64,000 nt of DNA from Deltaproteobacteria bacterium (GTDB lineage: Bacteria > Myxococcota > Myxococcia > Myxococcales > SZAS-1): assembly GCA_018266075.1 (NCBI GenBank), contig JAFEBB010000021.1, positions 42,236 to 106,235 of the forward strand, in the 5' to 3' direction. This document shows positions 1 to 8,144 of this stretch, in pieces. Both the position numbers and the translations under genes were made by a program. How positions within the stretch are numbered: the stretch's first letter is position 1; every line of letters begins with the position of its first letter. The notes beneath the pieces are model-generated. The model saw only the letters and a program-made list of their open reading frames with translations. It was not told the DNA's origin and searched no databases.

Positions 1-1501
1 TTCCCGGCGGCACCGAGTCGGCGAGCTTGCGCGCGGCCTCGGTCTGCCCCAGCCGCAGCCGGAACACCGACGCCTCCGAGGGCAGGTTCGCTTTCTCGAA
101 GTCGGTCGCGGCGCGCTCGGTGTCTCCCATCCTCGATGCCAGCCGCGCAGCCGGCTCCCAGGCCTTGGCGCGCTCGTACATCTCCAGCGCCTTGGCGTGC
201 TGGCCTTCGGTCTCGAGGAGCTCTGCGGCGCGGGTGTCGTCGCCGGCCTGCTCGAAGAGCTCGAGGGCGCCGTGGGCATCGCCCGAGTCCAGGCGCTCCT
301 GGGCGCGCAGGTGCAGGGCTTCCTTGTCGCGGCCGAGCTCGCGCAGGAGCCGGGCGGCGGCCTCGGTGTCTTTGGCGCGCAGGTAGTGGTTGATGGCCAG
401 GGCCTTTTCGCCGCGGGCCTCGGCGAGCTCGGCGTCGATGCGCGCCACGCGCTCGGGGTGGCCGCCGAACAGGTAGCAGCGCGCCTCCTGCTCGCGGTCG
501 CCGACCTGGTGGAAGATCTCCGCCGCCAGCTCGTACTGGCCTGCGGCGAAGGCCTCGCGCGCGCGCCGGTAGTCCTCGGCCGAGCGCGTGTCCATGATGG
601 GCATGCGCGGTCCGTCGCCGGCCGTGGGCGGCCCCACCACGCCGCCGATGTTGGGCCCTGGCTGCCCTGGCGGCGGCGTGGACACCGGCGTCCCCGCGGC
701 GTGCGCGCCCTTGGCCCGCTTCTCGCGGAAGTCGAAGGGCACCGTCACCGGTCGATCGAGCACCACCACCCGGCGCTCCATGGCGTGGTTGCGAATCTCG
801 CTCGCGCTCCGCGCCGCGGTGGCCCCGCCCACGCGCATCTGGAGCTCGCGCTGCGGGGCGCTCCGTCCGAACGCGACCAGCCGATACGTGCCCGGCTTCA
901 CCTGGCCCAGCGAGGTCCCCGTGCGCACCGAGACCGCCTTGGAGAGCACCGAGCGCAGATTTGCGGGGATGTTGGCGATGGTGGGGTCGAGCACGTCGTC
1001 CGGGACGCCGCGCATGGCCTGCTCCAACGCCTCCGCGAGCGGCTCGCCGTGCTCGGGAATCAGCGCGGCCATGAAGCGGCCCTCGTGACCGGTGTCGAGG
1101 ACGATCTCCACGCGCAGGTGCGGCCGCTTCGACCGCTTGCGCATCATCAGCGCGCCCAGGCCCAGCGCGATGAGCACGCCGCCGCCGCCGAGCACGCGCG
1201 GATCGAGCCAGAGCGGCGGCTGCCCGGCTGGCGCGGGCGCGTCGGTCGTCGGCGGATTTCCACCCACGGCCGGAAGGGGCGGGTGGATCACCGGCTGCTG
1301 GGTTGGCTTGGTGCTCGCAGGCGCGGGCCTCGGTGCCGGGGCAGGCTTGGGCGCGGGGGCGGCTGGCTTCGGGACGGCCGGCGTGGCCTTCACGAGTGCC
1401 GGCGCCGCGTGGCTGGCCAGCGCGGGGTGGGCGTTGCGGTGGAACGGCGGCGTGGCGGCGAGCAGCGCCGTGAGCGCGAGGCCCAACGGCTTGCCCAGCA
1501 T
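1..1501 (-). CDS. Membrane-anchored TPR-like repeat protein (C-terminus outside the window)
   Basis: About 500 residues are visible and the frame is still open at the window edge, so the C-terminus is missing. Residues 1-17 are a hydrophobic leader, 40-95 are Pro/Ala/Lys-rich, and 103-120 form a membrane helix followed by the basic stop-transfer RKRSKR. From about residue 305 onward helix pairs with the A-x-x-Y-E-L-A-A pattern repeat, as in TPR-type scaffolds. The ATG at 1501 is chosen; a GTG at 1510 lies closer to the GGAGG upstream and would add three residues. The gene diverges from the kinase at 1658 with 156 bases between them. I infer a scaffold or sensor role at the inner membrane; no enzyme motif is visible. 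Confidence 0.7.
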   Translation of the reverse strand, partial: MLGKPLGLALTALLAATPPFHRNAHPALASHAAPALVKATPAVPKPAAPAPKPAPAPRPAPASTKPTQQPVIHPPLPAVGGNPPTTDAPAPAGQPPLWLDPRVLGGGGVLIALGLGALMMRKRSKRPHLRVEIVLDTGHEGRFMAALIPEHGEPLAEALEQAMRGVPDDVLDPTIANIPANLRSVLSKAVSVRTGTSLGQVKPGTYRLVAFGRSAPQRELQMRVGGATAARSASEIRNHAMERRVVVLDRPVTVPFDFREKRAKGAHAAGTPVSTPPPGQPGPNIGGVVGPPTAGDGPRMPIMDTRSAEDYRRAREAFAAGQYELAAEIFHQVGDREQEARCYLFGGHPERVARIDAELAEARGEKALAINHYLRAKDTEAAARLLRELGRDKEALHLRAQERLDSGDAHGALELFEQAGDDTRAAELLETEGQHAKALEMYERAKAWEPAARLASRMGDTERAATDFEKANLPSEASVFRLRLGQTEAARKLADSVPPG

Positions 1502-1657
1502 GAGCGCCACGCGACCTCCATACTCCGGGTTCCACGCTCATGTTAGAACTGCGGCCGTGGCGGACCAAGCAGCGGATTCGCAGTCGCTCCGAGTTGGCGC
1601 TCTTCACTGGGGGAGTACCCGAGCCGCGCCCGCGCGCGCGCTCCATCGGTGCCGCTC

Positions 1658-3316
1658 ATGACCGACACGTCCATGCCCTCCCGACTGGGCCGGTTCAAGG
1701 TCCAGCGACGCTTGGGCCTGGGCGCCATGGGCGAGGTCTTTGGCGCCGAAGATCCAGATCTGAACAGGCCCGTGGCCATCAAGCTGCTCTCTGCCGAGCT
1801 GACGGCCTCGCCCGAGTACCGCGAGCGCTTCCGGCGCGAGGCGGTGGCCATGGCCTCGGTGGCGCACCCGCACGTGCTGCAGGTCTTCGAGCTGGGCGAG
1901 GCCGAGGGGCGGCCGTTCTTCGTGATGGAGCTCCTCGACGGCAGCGACGTGCAGCGCCTGCTCGATCAGGAAGGGCCGCCGCCGGTGCAGCGGGCCGCGC
2001 GCTGGCTCCTCGACGCCGCGCTGGGCCTGGGCGCCGCCGCCGAGCGCGGGCTGGTCCACCGCGACGTGAAGCCGGCGAATCTCATGCTCCACCGCGGGCG
2101 CGTGAAGGTGGCCGACTTCGGCATCGCGCGCACGCTCCAGGCGCACGCGGCGCTGACGTCGTTCGGCTCGGTGATGGGCACCCCCGACTACATGGCGCCC
2201 GAGCAGGCGCTCGGCCTGGCCGTCGACGCGCGCGCCGACATCTACGCCCTGGGCATCACCGCCTGGCAGCTCTTGGTGGGAAAGGTGCCGTTCGAGGGGC
2301 CGACCTACGTGGACGTGCTGCAGCACCAGGTGAAGACGCCGCTGCCTGATCCGCGCTCGTTGCGGCCGGATGTGCCCAAGGGCCTGGCCGACCTGATCTT
2401 GAAGATGGCCGCCAAGCGCGCGGAGGATCGGCCGCAGCGCTACGACGAGGTGGCGTCGGCGCTTCAAGCCTTTGCGGGCGAGGGCGCCGAGGCCCCGGCG
2501 TCGGGCCCGCCGGCGGCGCTGCGCTTCGTGGGCGGAGCGCTTGGAGGCAAGCGCGTGCTCCTGCCGCTGGGCGAGTCGTTCGTGGGGCGCCAGGTGGACT
2601 GCCTGGTGGTCCTCGACGATCCCCAGGTCTCGCGGCGCCACGCGGCGCTCACCCGCGGCGAGGCCGGCCTCAAGGTTCGCGATCTCGCCAGCCGCAACGG
2701 GGTGATGGTCAACGGCACGCGGGTGCCGGAGTCCGAGCTGAACGTCGGCGATCGCCTGCGCATCGGAGACACCCAGTTCCTCGTCGAAGCGGCTGGCGTG
2801 GGCGAGGCGCCCCCGGTGCCCGAGGTGACCGATCCGCATATGGTGCTGCCGATGGCAGCGCTGGCGCCCATGGGCCGGGCGGCGCTGCTCCGCGACCTGG
2901 CGCGCGATCTGGTGTTGGGCGCGCCGCTCAAGCTCGAGAAGCTGAACGAGCTGACGCAGATGTCGCTGTTCCCCCTGCGTCGGTTCGCGCTGGTGCGGCT
3001 GTCGGAAGGAAAAGTGCAGACGCTCTTCCACGCCTCGCGTGCCGAGACCGACATGGTGACGCCGCTCCAGGCCGCCATGCAGCTCTGCATGACCAGCGGC
3101 ACGCCGGTCTCGGCGGCCGACGCGCGACGCGATCCGCGCTTCGCCAGCGCCCAGCCCCAGGTGGCCACGGTGCTCGCTGCGCCGCTGATGGGTCCGCAGG
3201 GCGCGTTCGGCGTGCTCTACGGCGACGCCCGAGAGGTGCAGAAGGTGGCGCCCGAAGAGGCCGTGGCCTTCGAGACGCTGGCGCACCTGTTGGCGATGCA
3301 CGTGTCGAAGGGTTGA
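1658..3316 (+). CDS. Serine/threonine protein kinase with FHA and GAF-like domains
   Basis: A Hanks-type Ser/Thr kinase that should be active. The glycine loop (GLGAMGEV) is at about 20-27, the ATP lysine is K42 (VAIKLL), the catalytic loop HRDVKPAN starts at H134, DFG is at 153-155 and APE near 180. Residues 300-378 are an FHA phosphothreonine-binding domain (FVGR, SRRHA and SRNG signatures). Residues 400-552 look like a GAF sensor domain. There is no membrane helix, so the protein should be cytoplasmic. The ATG at 1658 is used; a GTG at 1649 is possible and neither has a clear ribosome site. The next gene, 80 bases on, is a pseudokinase, which suggests a kinase/pseudokinase pair. The FHA may bind an autophosphorylated site or a phosphorylated partner (inference). 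Confidence 0.9.
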   Translation: MTDTSMPSRLGRFKVQRRLGLGAMGEVFGAEDPDLNRPVAIKLLSAELTASPEYRERFRREAVAMASVAHPHVLQVFELGEAEGRPFFVMELLDGSDVQRLLDQEGPPPVQRAARWLLDAALGLGAAAERGLVHRDVKPANLMLHRGRVKVADFGIARTLQAHAALTSFGSVMGTPDYMAPEQALGLAVDARADIYALGITAWQLLVGKVPFEGPTYVDVLQHQVKTPLPDPRSLRPDVPKGLADLILKMAAKRAEDRPQRYDEVASALQAFAGEGAEAPASGPPAALRFVGGALGGKRVLLPLGESFVGRQVDCLVVLDDPQVSRRHAALTRGEAGLKVRDLASRNGVMVNGTRVPESELNVGDRLRIGDTQFLVEAAGVGEAPPVPEVTDPHMVLPMAALAPMGRAALLRDLARDLVLGAPLKLEKLNELTQMSLFPLRRFALVRLSEGKVQTLFHASRAETDMVTPLQAAMQLCMTSGTPVSAADARRDPRFASAQPQVATVLAAPLMGPQGAFGVLYGDAREVQKVAPEEAVAFETLAHLLAMHVSKG

Positions 3317-3395
3317 GCAGGCCGCTCGCGGCGATTCTCTAAGCAGCTTCGGTGTGGCATCGTTCCTGTCTGCGCCGCGGGCGCGCCAGGTGACG

Positions 3396-5390
3396 ATGGG
3401 GCACACCTACCAGCTCGCGGCGCGTGTCGAGGCCGGAGAGGTCTCCGAGCTCTTCCGCGGCACGCAGAACCGCAACCGCGAGGTCACGCTCAAGCTCTTC
3501 GCGCCGCGGCTGAGCGACCCGGAGTACGGCAAGGCCCTCGTCGACGCCTCCCGCAAGGTGGGCGCCCTCGGCCACCCGGCGATCCTGCACTACGAGGACA
3601 TCGGCACCGTGGAGCACCAGCTCTGCTGCGTGCGCGCGCACGTCGAGGGCTACCACCTGGGCACCGCGCTCTCGCGGCTTCAGTCGAAGGAGGTCGTGCT
3701 CACCGCGCCGGTGGCGCTGCAGATCGGCGTGGAGGTGATGCGCGCGGTGGGGACGGCGCACGAGGCGGGCCTCGTCCACGGGGCGCTCACGCCCGCGAAC
3801 ATCCAGGTCTCGCGCGACGGCAAGGTCTACGTGAACGACTTCATGGCGCTGTGGGCCATGCGCCAGGCCGCTTCGATGCGCGCGCTCGCGGACCGCGGCC
3901 GCCAGGCCTACCGCGCGCCCGAAGTCGCCAAGGGCGCCGAGCCCGATCCCGCCGCCGACGTGTACTCGGTGGGCGCCATCCTCTACGAGCTGCTCACGCT
4001 GCGCGAGGTCGCGGCCTCGCGCGGCGGCGGCGTGTCGACGCGACGCGATGTGCTCACGCCGCCCTCGCGCCTCGATCGACGCGTGAACGCGCGGCTCGAC
4101 CCGCTCATCATGCGCGCGCTGGATCCGCTCAAGAGCCGGCGCCACAAGAACTGCCTGGAGATGGCCGAGTCGATCGAGGCCTTCCTCGCGGCGCAGGGCG
4201 GCGTCCCGGGACGCGCCGAGATCGGCAAGTTCGTGGCCGAGCTCTTTCCCAACGAGGTGAACCTCGCGGGCTCGAGCAGCGACTTGCCGTTCAAGCAGGA
4301 GTTCGGGCTGCGGCCGGTGGCCGAGGGCGTGTCGATTCCTGGGCTGAAGATCGAGGTCTCGGAGCGCATCTCGTACTCGCAGGCGTCGATCGACATCTCC
4401 GAGCTGCTCTCCGACGACGAGGCCGGTACCCAGGAGCTCACCGCCGCGGACAACGTGGATCAGCTCGAGGTGACTGCGCCGCCCGAGCCGCCCAAGCCCA
4501 TCACCAGCTGGGATGCGCCGCCGGGCCAGCTCGATCCTGCCGTGGAGAAGCTGCGGAGCACGCCGGGGCGCGCGCCGCTCCAGCCGGTCGACACGCAGCC
4601 GGTCGATCGCGCCGAGCTCGACGCCAAGCAGAAGCGGCCCAAGCCCGAGCAGAACTTCGTGGCCAAGGGCGACTCGCGCACCGACGTCACCACCAACCCC
4701 ACGCCGGCGTCGGACCTGCTGGGCGCCGCCGAGGAAGAGGACGAGTCGAAGGACACGGTGCCCGGCAAGGCCAAGAAGATCGTCGGGCAGGAGCGGGCGT
4801 CGAAGATTCGCCGGCCGCTCGACATCAAGGACGCAGCGCCGGAGAAGAAATCCGAGAAGCCCGCCTGGTACCCCAAGTACGAGCCGAGGCCGCCGCCGCC
4901 GAAGCCCAAGACGCCCTTCAGCCACTGGGGCCTCGCCATCTTCATGGCCGCGATCGCCGCGGTGCTCACCTACCTCGGCGCGAGCCACAAGACGGGCGGC
5001 GCGGTCGAGCTCCCGAAGGGCGAGAAGGGCGACTTGCACCCGGTCGCGCGGCCGAACGAGCCCAAGCCCGAGCCCCAGGGAGGCAAGGAGCCGCCGAAGG
5101 AAGCGGTGAAGGAGCCGCCCAAGCCGGTGCACCACGCCGCGCCGCCGCCGCCGCCCAGGCCGAAGAGCTTTTGCGTGAGCGTCGAGGCGGATCTGCCGGG
5201 CGCCACGGTGCGCATCGACAACGGCACACCGTTGCCGCTCCCGCTCAACAACCACGCGGTCGCGCCAGGGGATCACGAGCTCGTGGTCGCCGCCCGCGGA
5301 CATGTGAAGAGGATGCACGTGACCGAGGCGCTGACGATGGCGCCGTGCGTGGTCCAGACGGTGCTCTTGAGCAAGGCCGGAGCGCGCTAG
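3396..5390 (+). CDS. Membrane pseudokinase with a C-terminal PEGA-like periplasmic domain
   Basis: Residues 5-270 have the Hanks kinase fold, but key catalytic residues are lost. The HRD motif reads HGA (128-130), the glycine loop is degenerate, the helix-C glutamate is not recognisable and DFG reads DFM (148-150). Lysine K33, the loop Asn N135 and the APE motif remain, so nucleotide binding is possible while phosphotransfer is unlikely. Residues 300-500 are an acidic, proline-rich linker. One membrane helix lies at about 509-529, followed by a Pro/Lys-rich stretch and a PEGA-like beta domain at about 590-664. The ATG at 3396 has AGGTG just upstream; a GTG at 3354 would add 14 residues. It sits between an active kinase and a response regulator. 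Confidence 0.85.
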   Translation: MGHTYQLAARVEAGEVSELFRGTQNRNREVTLKLFAPRLSDPEYGKALVDASRKVGALGHPAILHYEDIGTVEHQLCCVRAHVEGYHLGTALSRLQSKEVVLTAPVALQIGVEVMRAVGTAHEAGLVHGALTPANIQVSRDGKVYVNDFMALWAMRQAASMRALADRGRQAYRAPEVAKGAEPDPAADVYSVGAILYELLTLREVAASRGGGVSTRRDVLTPPSRLDRRVNARLDPLIMRALDPLKSRRHKNCLEMAESIEAFLAAQGGVPGRAEIGKFVAELFPNEVNLAGSSSDLPFKQEFGLRPVAEGVSIPGLKIEVSERISYSQASIDISELLSDDEAGTQELTAADNVDQLEVTAPPEPPKPITSWDAPPGQLDPAVEKLRSTPGRAPLQPVDTQPVDRAELDAKQKRPKPEQNFVAKGDSRTDVTTNPTPASDLLGAAEEEDESKDTVPGKAKKIVGQERASKIRRPLDIKDAAPEKKSEKPAWYPKYEPRPPPPKPKTPFSHWGLAIFMAAIAAVLTYLGASHKTGGAVELPKGEKGDLHPVARPNEPKPEPQGGKEPPKEAVKEPPKPVHHAAPPPPPRPKSFCVSVEADLPGATVRIDNGTPLPLPLNNHAVAPGDHELVVAARGHVKRMHVTEALTMAPCVVQTVLLSKAGAR

Positions 5391-5408
5391 AGTGCAGGCT
5401 TCGTCGAG

Positions 5409-6089
5409 GTGCGCGTCGTGAGCGAGCAGCCAGCCAGCGATCCCATCCGCGTCCTGGTGGTGGAGGACCAGCCGCAGCTCTTGAAGAACGTCCTCAAGCT
5501 GCTCTCGGCCTATCCCCAGATCTCCGTGGTCGGCAGCGCCATGGACGGCGAGACCGCGCTGGTGGAGGCCCAGAAGCTCCAGCCGCAGGTGATGCTCCTC
5601 GACCTCGAGCTGCCGGGCATGAACGGCATCCAGGTCACGCAGAAGCTCAAGCAGCGCCAGCCCGAAGTGGAAGTGCTCATCCTCACCACCTTCGACGACG
5701 AGCAGAAGGTCTACGAGGCCATCCAGGCCGGCGCGGGCGGCTACCTCGTGAAGCGCGTGGCCGGGGAGAAGATCGTCCAGGGCATCGTCGACGTGTGGAG
5801 CGGCGGCACGGTGCTCGAGGCGCAGATCGCCAAGCGGTTCTGGAACTACTTCCAGAGCGTTCAGGCCCAGAACGCGGCGCCGAAGGATCCGTGGAACCTC
5901 TCGGAGCTGGAGCTCGAGCTTCTGCGCTACGTGGCCAAGGGCCTGTCCAACGCCGAGGTCGGGCGGGTGATGAACATCGAGCGGCGCACGGTGCGCACGC
6001 ACCTCTCGCACATCTACAAGAAGATGGGCGTGAACACGCACGTCGAGGCGGTGGTGCTCGCGCTGCGCCACGGCCTGGTGCAGATGTGA
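5409..6089 (+). CDS. NarL/FixJ-family response regulator
   Basis: A two-domain DNA-binding response regulator of 226 residues. The receiver domain (about 13-130) has the acidic pair E19/D20, the phospho-acceptor D65 in LLDLELPGM, T93 and the conserved lysine K115 in YLVKR. The C-terminal LuxR/GerE helix-turn-helix is at about 165-222, with the usual pattern GLSNAEVGRVM followed by RTVRTHLSHIYKKMGV. No histidine kinase gene is adjacent. Its neighbours are a Ser/Thr kinase and a pseudokinase, so phosphorylation by a Hanks kinase or an orphan sensor is possible (inference). A GTG start at 5409 is used; a second GTG follows at 5418. The last four bases overlap the next gene (GTGA), which suggests translational coupling. 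Confidence 0.92.
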   Translation: MRVVSEQPASDPIRVLVVEDQPQLLKNVLKLLSAYPQISVVGSAMDGETALVEAQKLQPQVMLLDLELPGMNGIQVTQKLKQRQPEVEVLILTTFDDEQKVYEAIQAGAGGYLVKRVAGEKIVQGIVDVWSGGTVLEAQIAKRFWNYFQSVQAQNAAPKDPWNLSELELELLRYVAKGLSNAEVGRVMNIERRTVRTHLSHIYKKMGVNTHVEAVVLALRHGLVQM

Positions 6090-7075
6090 CGGCGTTTCTC
6101 GCGCTGTTGCTCGCCGCTGCGCCTGCGCCCGCCAAGCCCGGCGTCTATCGGCGCGCGGCCATCTCCGCCGACGGGCTGCACCTCGCGGTCTACCTCTACG
6201 TGCCCGAGCGCCCGCTCGTCGGCGCGCCGCCGGTGCTGCTCGTGCCGGATCTGGGGACCACGCACGACATCTACGACGTGGCGGGCGAGGGGCTCGCGCG
6301 CGAGCTCGCGTCGCGCGGGCTGACCGTGGAGACCTTCGACTGGCGCGGCACCGGGCTCTCGCAGGTTCCCGATCACGATCCCACGCTCGACGAGCTGCTC
6401 GCGCAGGATCTTCCAACTGCGGCGAGTGCTCTCGGGGATCGGCCGATGGTGCTGCTCGGCTGGGGGTTCGGCGGCGCGCTCGCGTATGCGGCAGCCGTGG
6501 GTCCGCTCAAGGCGCAGACCCACGGCATCATCGCGCTCAACGCGGTGGTCGACGCGGACGTGCCCAATGCGATCGTCGAGCGGCTCTTCGCCAGCGGCGA
6601 CGCGCTCGATCTCTCGCGTGAGCTCGCGAGCCCCGCGCCGCAGCGCCGCGGCAGCCTCTTCGACTTGCTCTGGGTGCACGGCGCCACGCTCGACGCCACC
6701 GAGGTGAACGCGGTTCAGGCGCACGCGCTGGCGCCGCTCTCGGCCTCGCAGGTGGCGCAGCTCAACGCGTGGATGCACGCGCGCACCACCACGCTCGGCG
6801 GCAAGCCCTATCCCGACCAGCTGAGCGAGCTCGACGTGCCGGTGCTCGCGCTCCTCGGCATGCGCGACAACTGGAGCCACCCCGAGTTCGCCAGCACCAT
6901 CCACGACCACGCGCCCAAGAGCCACGTGGAGCTGAAGCCGCTGACCACGTTCGAGGGCTACCGCGAGGATCCCGGCCACCTCGGCTTGATCCTCGGACGC
7001 ACCGCGCGCGAGCAGCTCGCGCCGCTGATGGTGGACTTCGTGCGCGCGCAGACGGTGATGGAGGTGCAGAAGTGA
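6086..7075 (+). CDS. Alpha/beta-hydrolase-fold protein lacking the serine nucleophile
   Basis: 329 residues with a short hydrophobic leader (residues 3-13) and an alpha/beta-hydrolase core. The nucleophile elbow normally reads G-x-S-x-G, but here it is GWGFGG at 125-130, with Gly127 in the serine position. A candidate catalytic His remains at 298 (DPGH). It may therefore be a non-catalytic binding protein or use another mechanism. The GTG start at 6086 overlaps the regulator stop (GTGA), and its own stop overlaps the next hydrolase start in the same way. That next protein (7072-8136) keeps an intact serine, so the pair looks like a duplication in which one copy lost the classical active site (inference). 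Confidence 0.8.
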   Translation: MTAFLALLLAAAPAPAKPGVYRRAAISADGLHLAVYLYVPERPLVGAPPVLLVPDLGTTHDIYDVAGEGLARELASRGLTVETFDWRGTGLSQVPDHDPTLDELLAQDLPTAASALGDRPMVLLGWGFGGALAYAAAVGPLKAQTHGIIALNAVVDADVPNAIVERLFASGDALDLSRELASPAPQRRGSLFDLLWVHGATLDATEVNAVQAHALAPLSASQVAQLNAWMHARTTTLGGKPYPDQLSELDVPVLALLGMRDNWSHPEFASTIHDHAPKSHVELKPLTTFEGYREDPGHLGLILGRTAREQLAPLMVDFVRAQTVMEVQK

Positions 7076-8136
7076 CCGCGCGCGTGGTGCTGGCGCTCGC
7101 GTTGGCGAGCCTCGGTGGCTGCGCCATCACGCGCACCTACTACGGCGAGCCGCTGCCGCTCGACGCCGAGGTGCTCGTCGCGCACACCGCCGACGGCGTG
7201 GACATCCCCGTCATCCACTACCAGGCCGTGGGCGCCAAGAAGCCGGTGCCGATCCTGTTCCTGCACGGCATCAGCGCCAACGCGCGCCACATGGATCTCG
7301 ACGCCGAGCACAGCCTGGCCCGCTGGTTCGCGGCCCGCGGCTACGAGACGTTCTCCATGAGCCTGCGCAACACGCTCGACGAGCTCCTGCCCGAGAGCGC
7401 GCACCGCGCCGATCCCAAGAACACCAACTTCGACACGTACTCGCTCTACGACCTGCCCGCGGCCATCGCGCTCGTGAAGGCGAAGACGGGCGCAAGCGAG
7501 GTGGACTTCGTGGGCCACAGCATGGGCGGGATGACCCTCTATGCCTACCTCGCGCGCGGCGGCGGGAGCATCCACGCGGCGGTGGTGCTGGGCTCACCCA
7601 CGCGGCTGCGGCTGGGCTCGCGCATCGAGCCGTTCATCCTCCACCAGGGCGAGACGGTGCTGAAGGGCGTGGACGTGGTGCCCAACGCCGCGCTCGCGGA
7701 CCTCGTGGTGCCGCTGACCGGTACCGTGAACAGCCCCGTGGATGATCTGGTGATCAACCTCGAAAACGCCGACGTGGCCACCTGGCAGAAGATGGAAGCC
7801 ATTGGCACGGGCGATCTCGCGGGCGGCGTGCTGCGGCAGTTCGTGAAGTGCATCGCCGACGACAAGTTGGAGAGCGCCGACGGCAGCATCGACTACCTGG
7901 CCGCGCTGCACGACGTGAAGGTGCCCACGCTGGTCGTCGCGGGGAAGGCCGACCACATCGGCCTCGCGCAGTCGGTGAAGGCTGGCTACGACGCGCTGGG
8001 CGGGGAGAAGAAGTTCTTCGTGGCCGGCGTCGAGAACGGCTTCGCCCGCGACTACGGCCACTGCGATCTCACCGTGGGCGAGCGCGCGCCGTACGAGGTG
8101 TATCCGCTCATCCGGCGCTGGTTCGAGCAGCACTAG
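7072..8136 (+). CDS. Alpha/beta hydrolase lipoprotein (esterase/lipase type)
   Basis: 354 residues. The N-terminus is a lipoprotein signal with lipobox SLGGC (Cys17), so the protein should be lipid-anchored in the envelope. The hydrolase core has an oxyanion-type LFLHG stretch, the intact nucleophile elbow GHSMGG with Ser150, and a candidate catalytic His330 in DYGHCD. A region rich in substrate-channel-like helices follows the nucleophile. The GTG start at 7072 overlaps the stop of the preceding hydrolase by four bases, so the two are likely co-translated. The substrate cannot be told from sequence; lipids, esters or polyhydroxyalkanoate-like compounds are possible. An Old Yellow Enzyme relative follows nine bases downstream. 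Confidence 0.87.
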   Translation: MTARVVLALALASLGGCAITRTYYGEPLPLDAEVLVAHTADGVDIPVIHYQAVGAKKPVPILFLHGISANARHMDLDAEHSLARWFAARGYETFSMSLRNTLDELLPESAHRADPKNTNFDTYSLYDLPAAIALVKAKTGASEVDFVGHSMGGMTLYAYLARGGGSIHAAVVLGSPTRLRLGSRIEPFILHQGETVLKGVDVVPNAALADLVVPLTGTVNSPVDDLVINLENADVATWQKMEAIGTGDLAGGVLRQFVKCIADDKLESADGSIDYLAALHDVKVPTLVVAGKADHIGLAQSVKAGYDALGGEKKFFVAGVENGFARDYGHCDLTVGERAPYEVYPLIRRWFEQH

Positions 8137-8144
8137 GTCCTGCA

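Noticed and set aside
197..1546. 449-codon open frame on the plus strand
   Set aside because: It lies opposite the membrane TPR-like protein and has Arg/Gly/Ala/His-rich composition with no domain. This is typical antisense shadow in high-GC DNA.
3339..6416. 1025-codon open frame on the minus strand
   Set aside because: It mirrors the pseudokinase and regulator genes and is His/Arg/Leu-rich without motifs. The plus-strand genes have complete family signatures.
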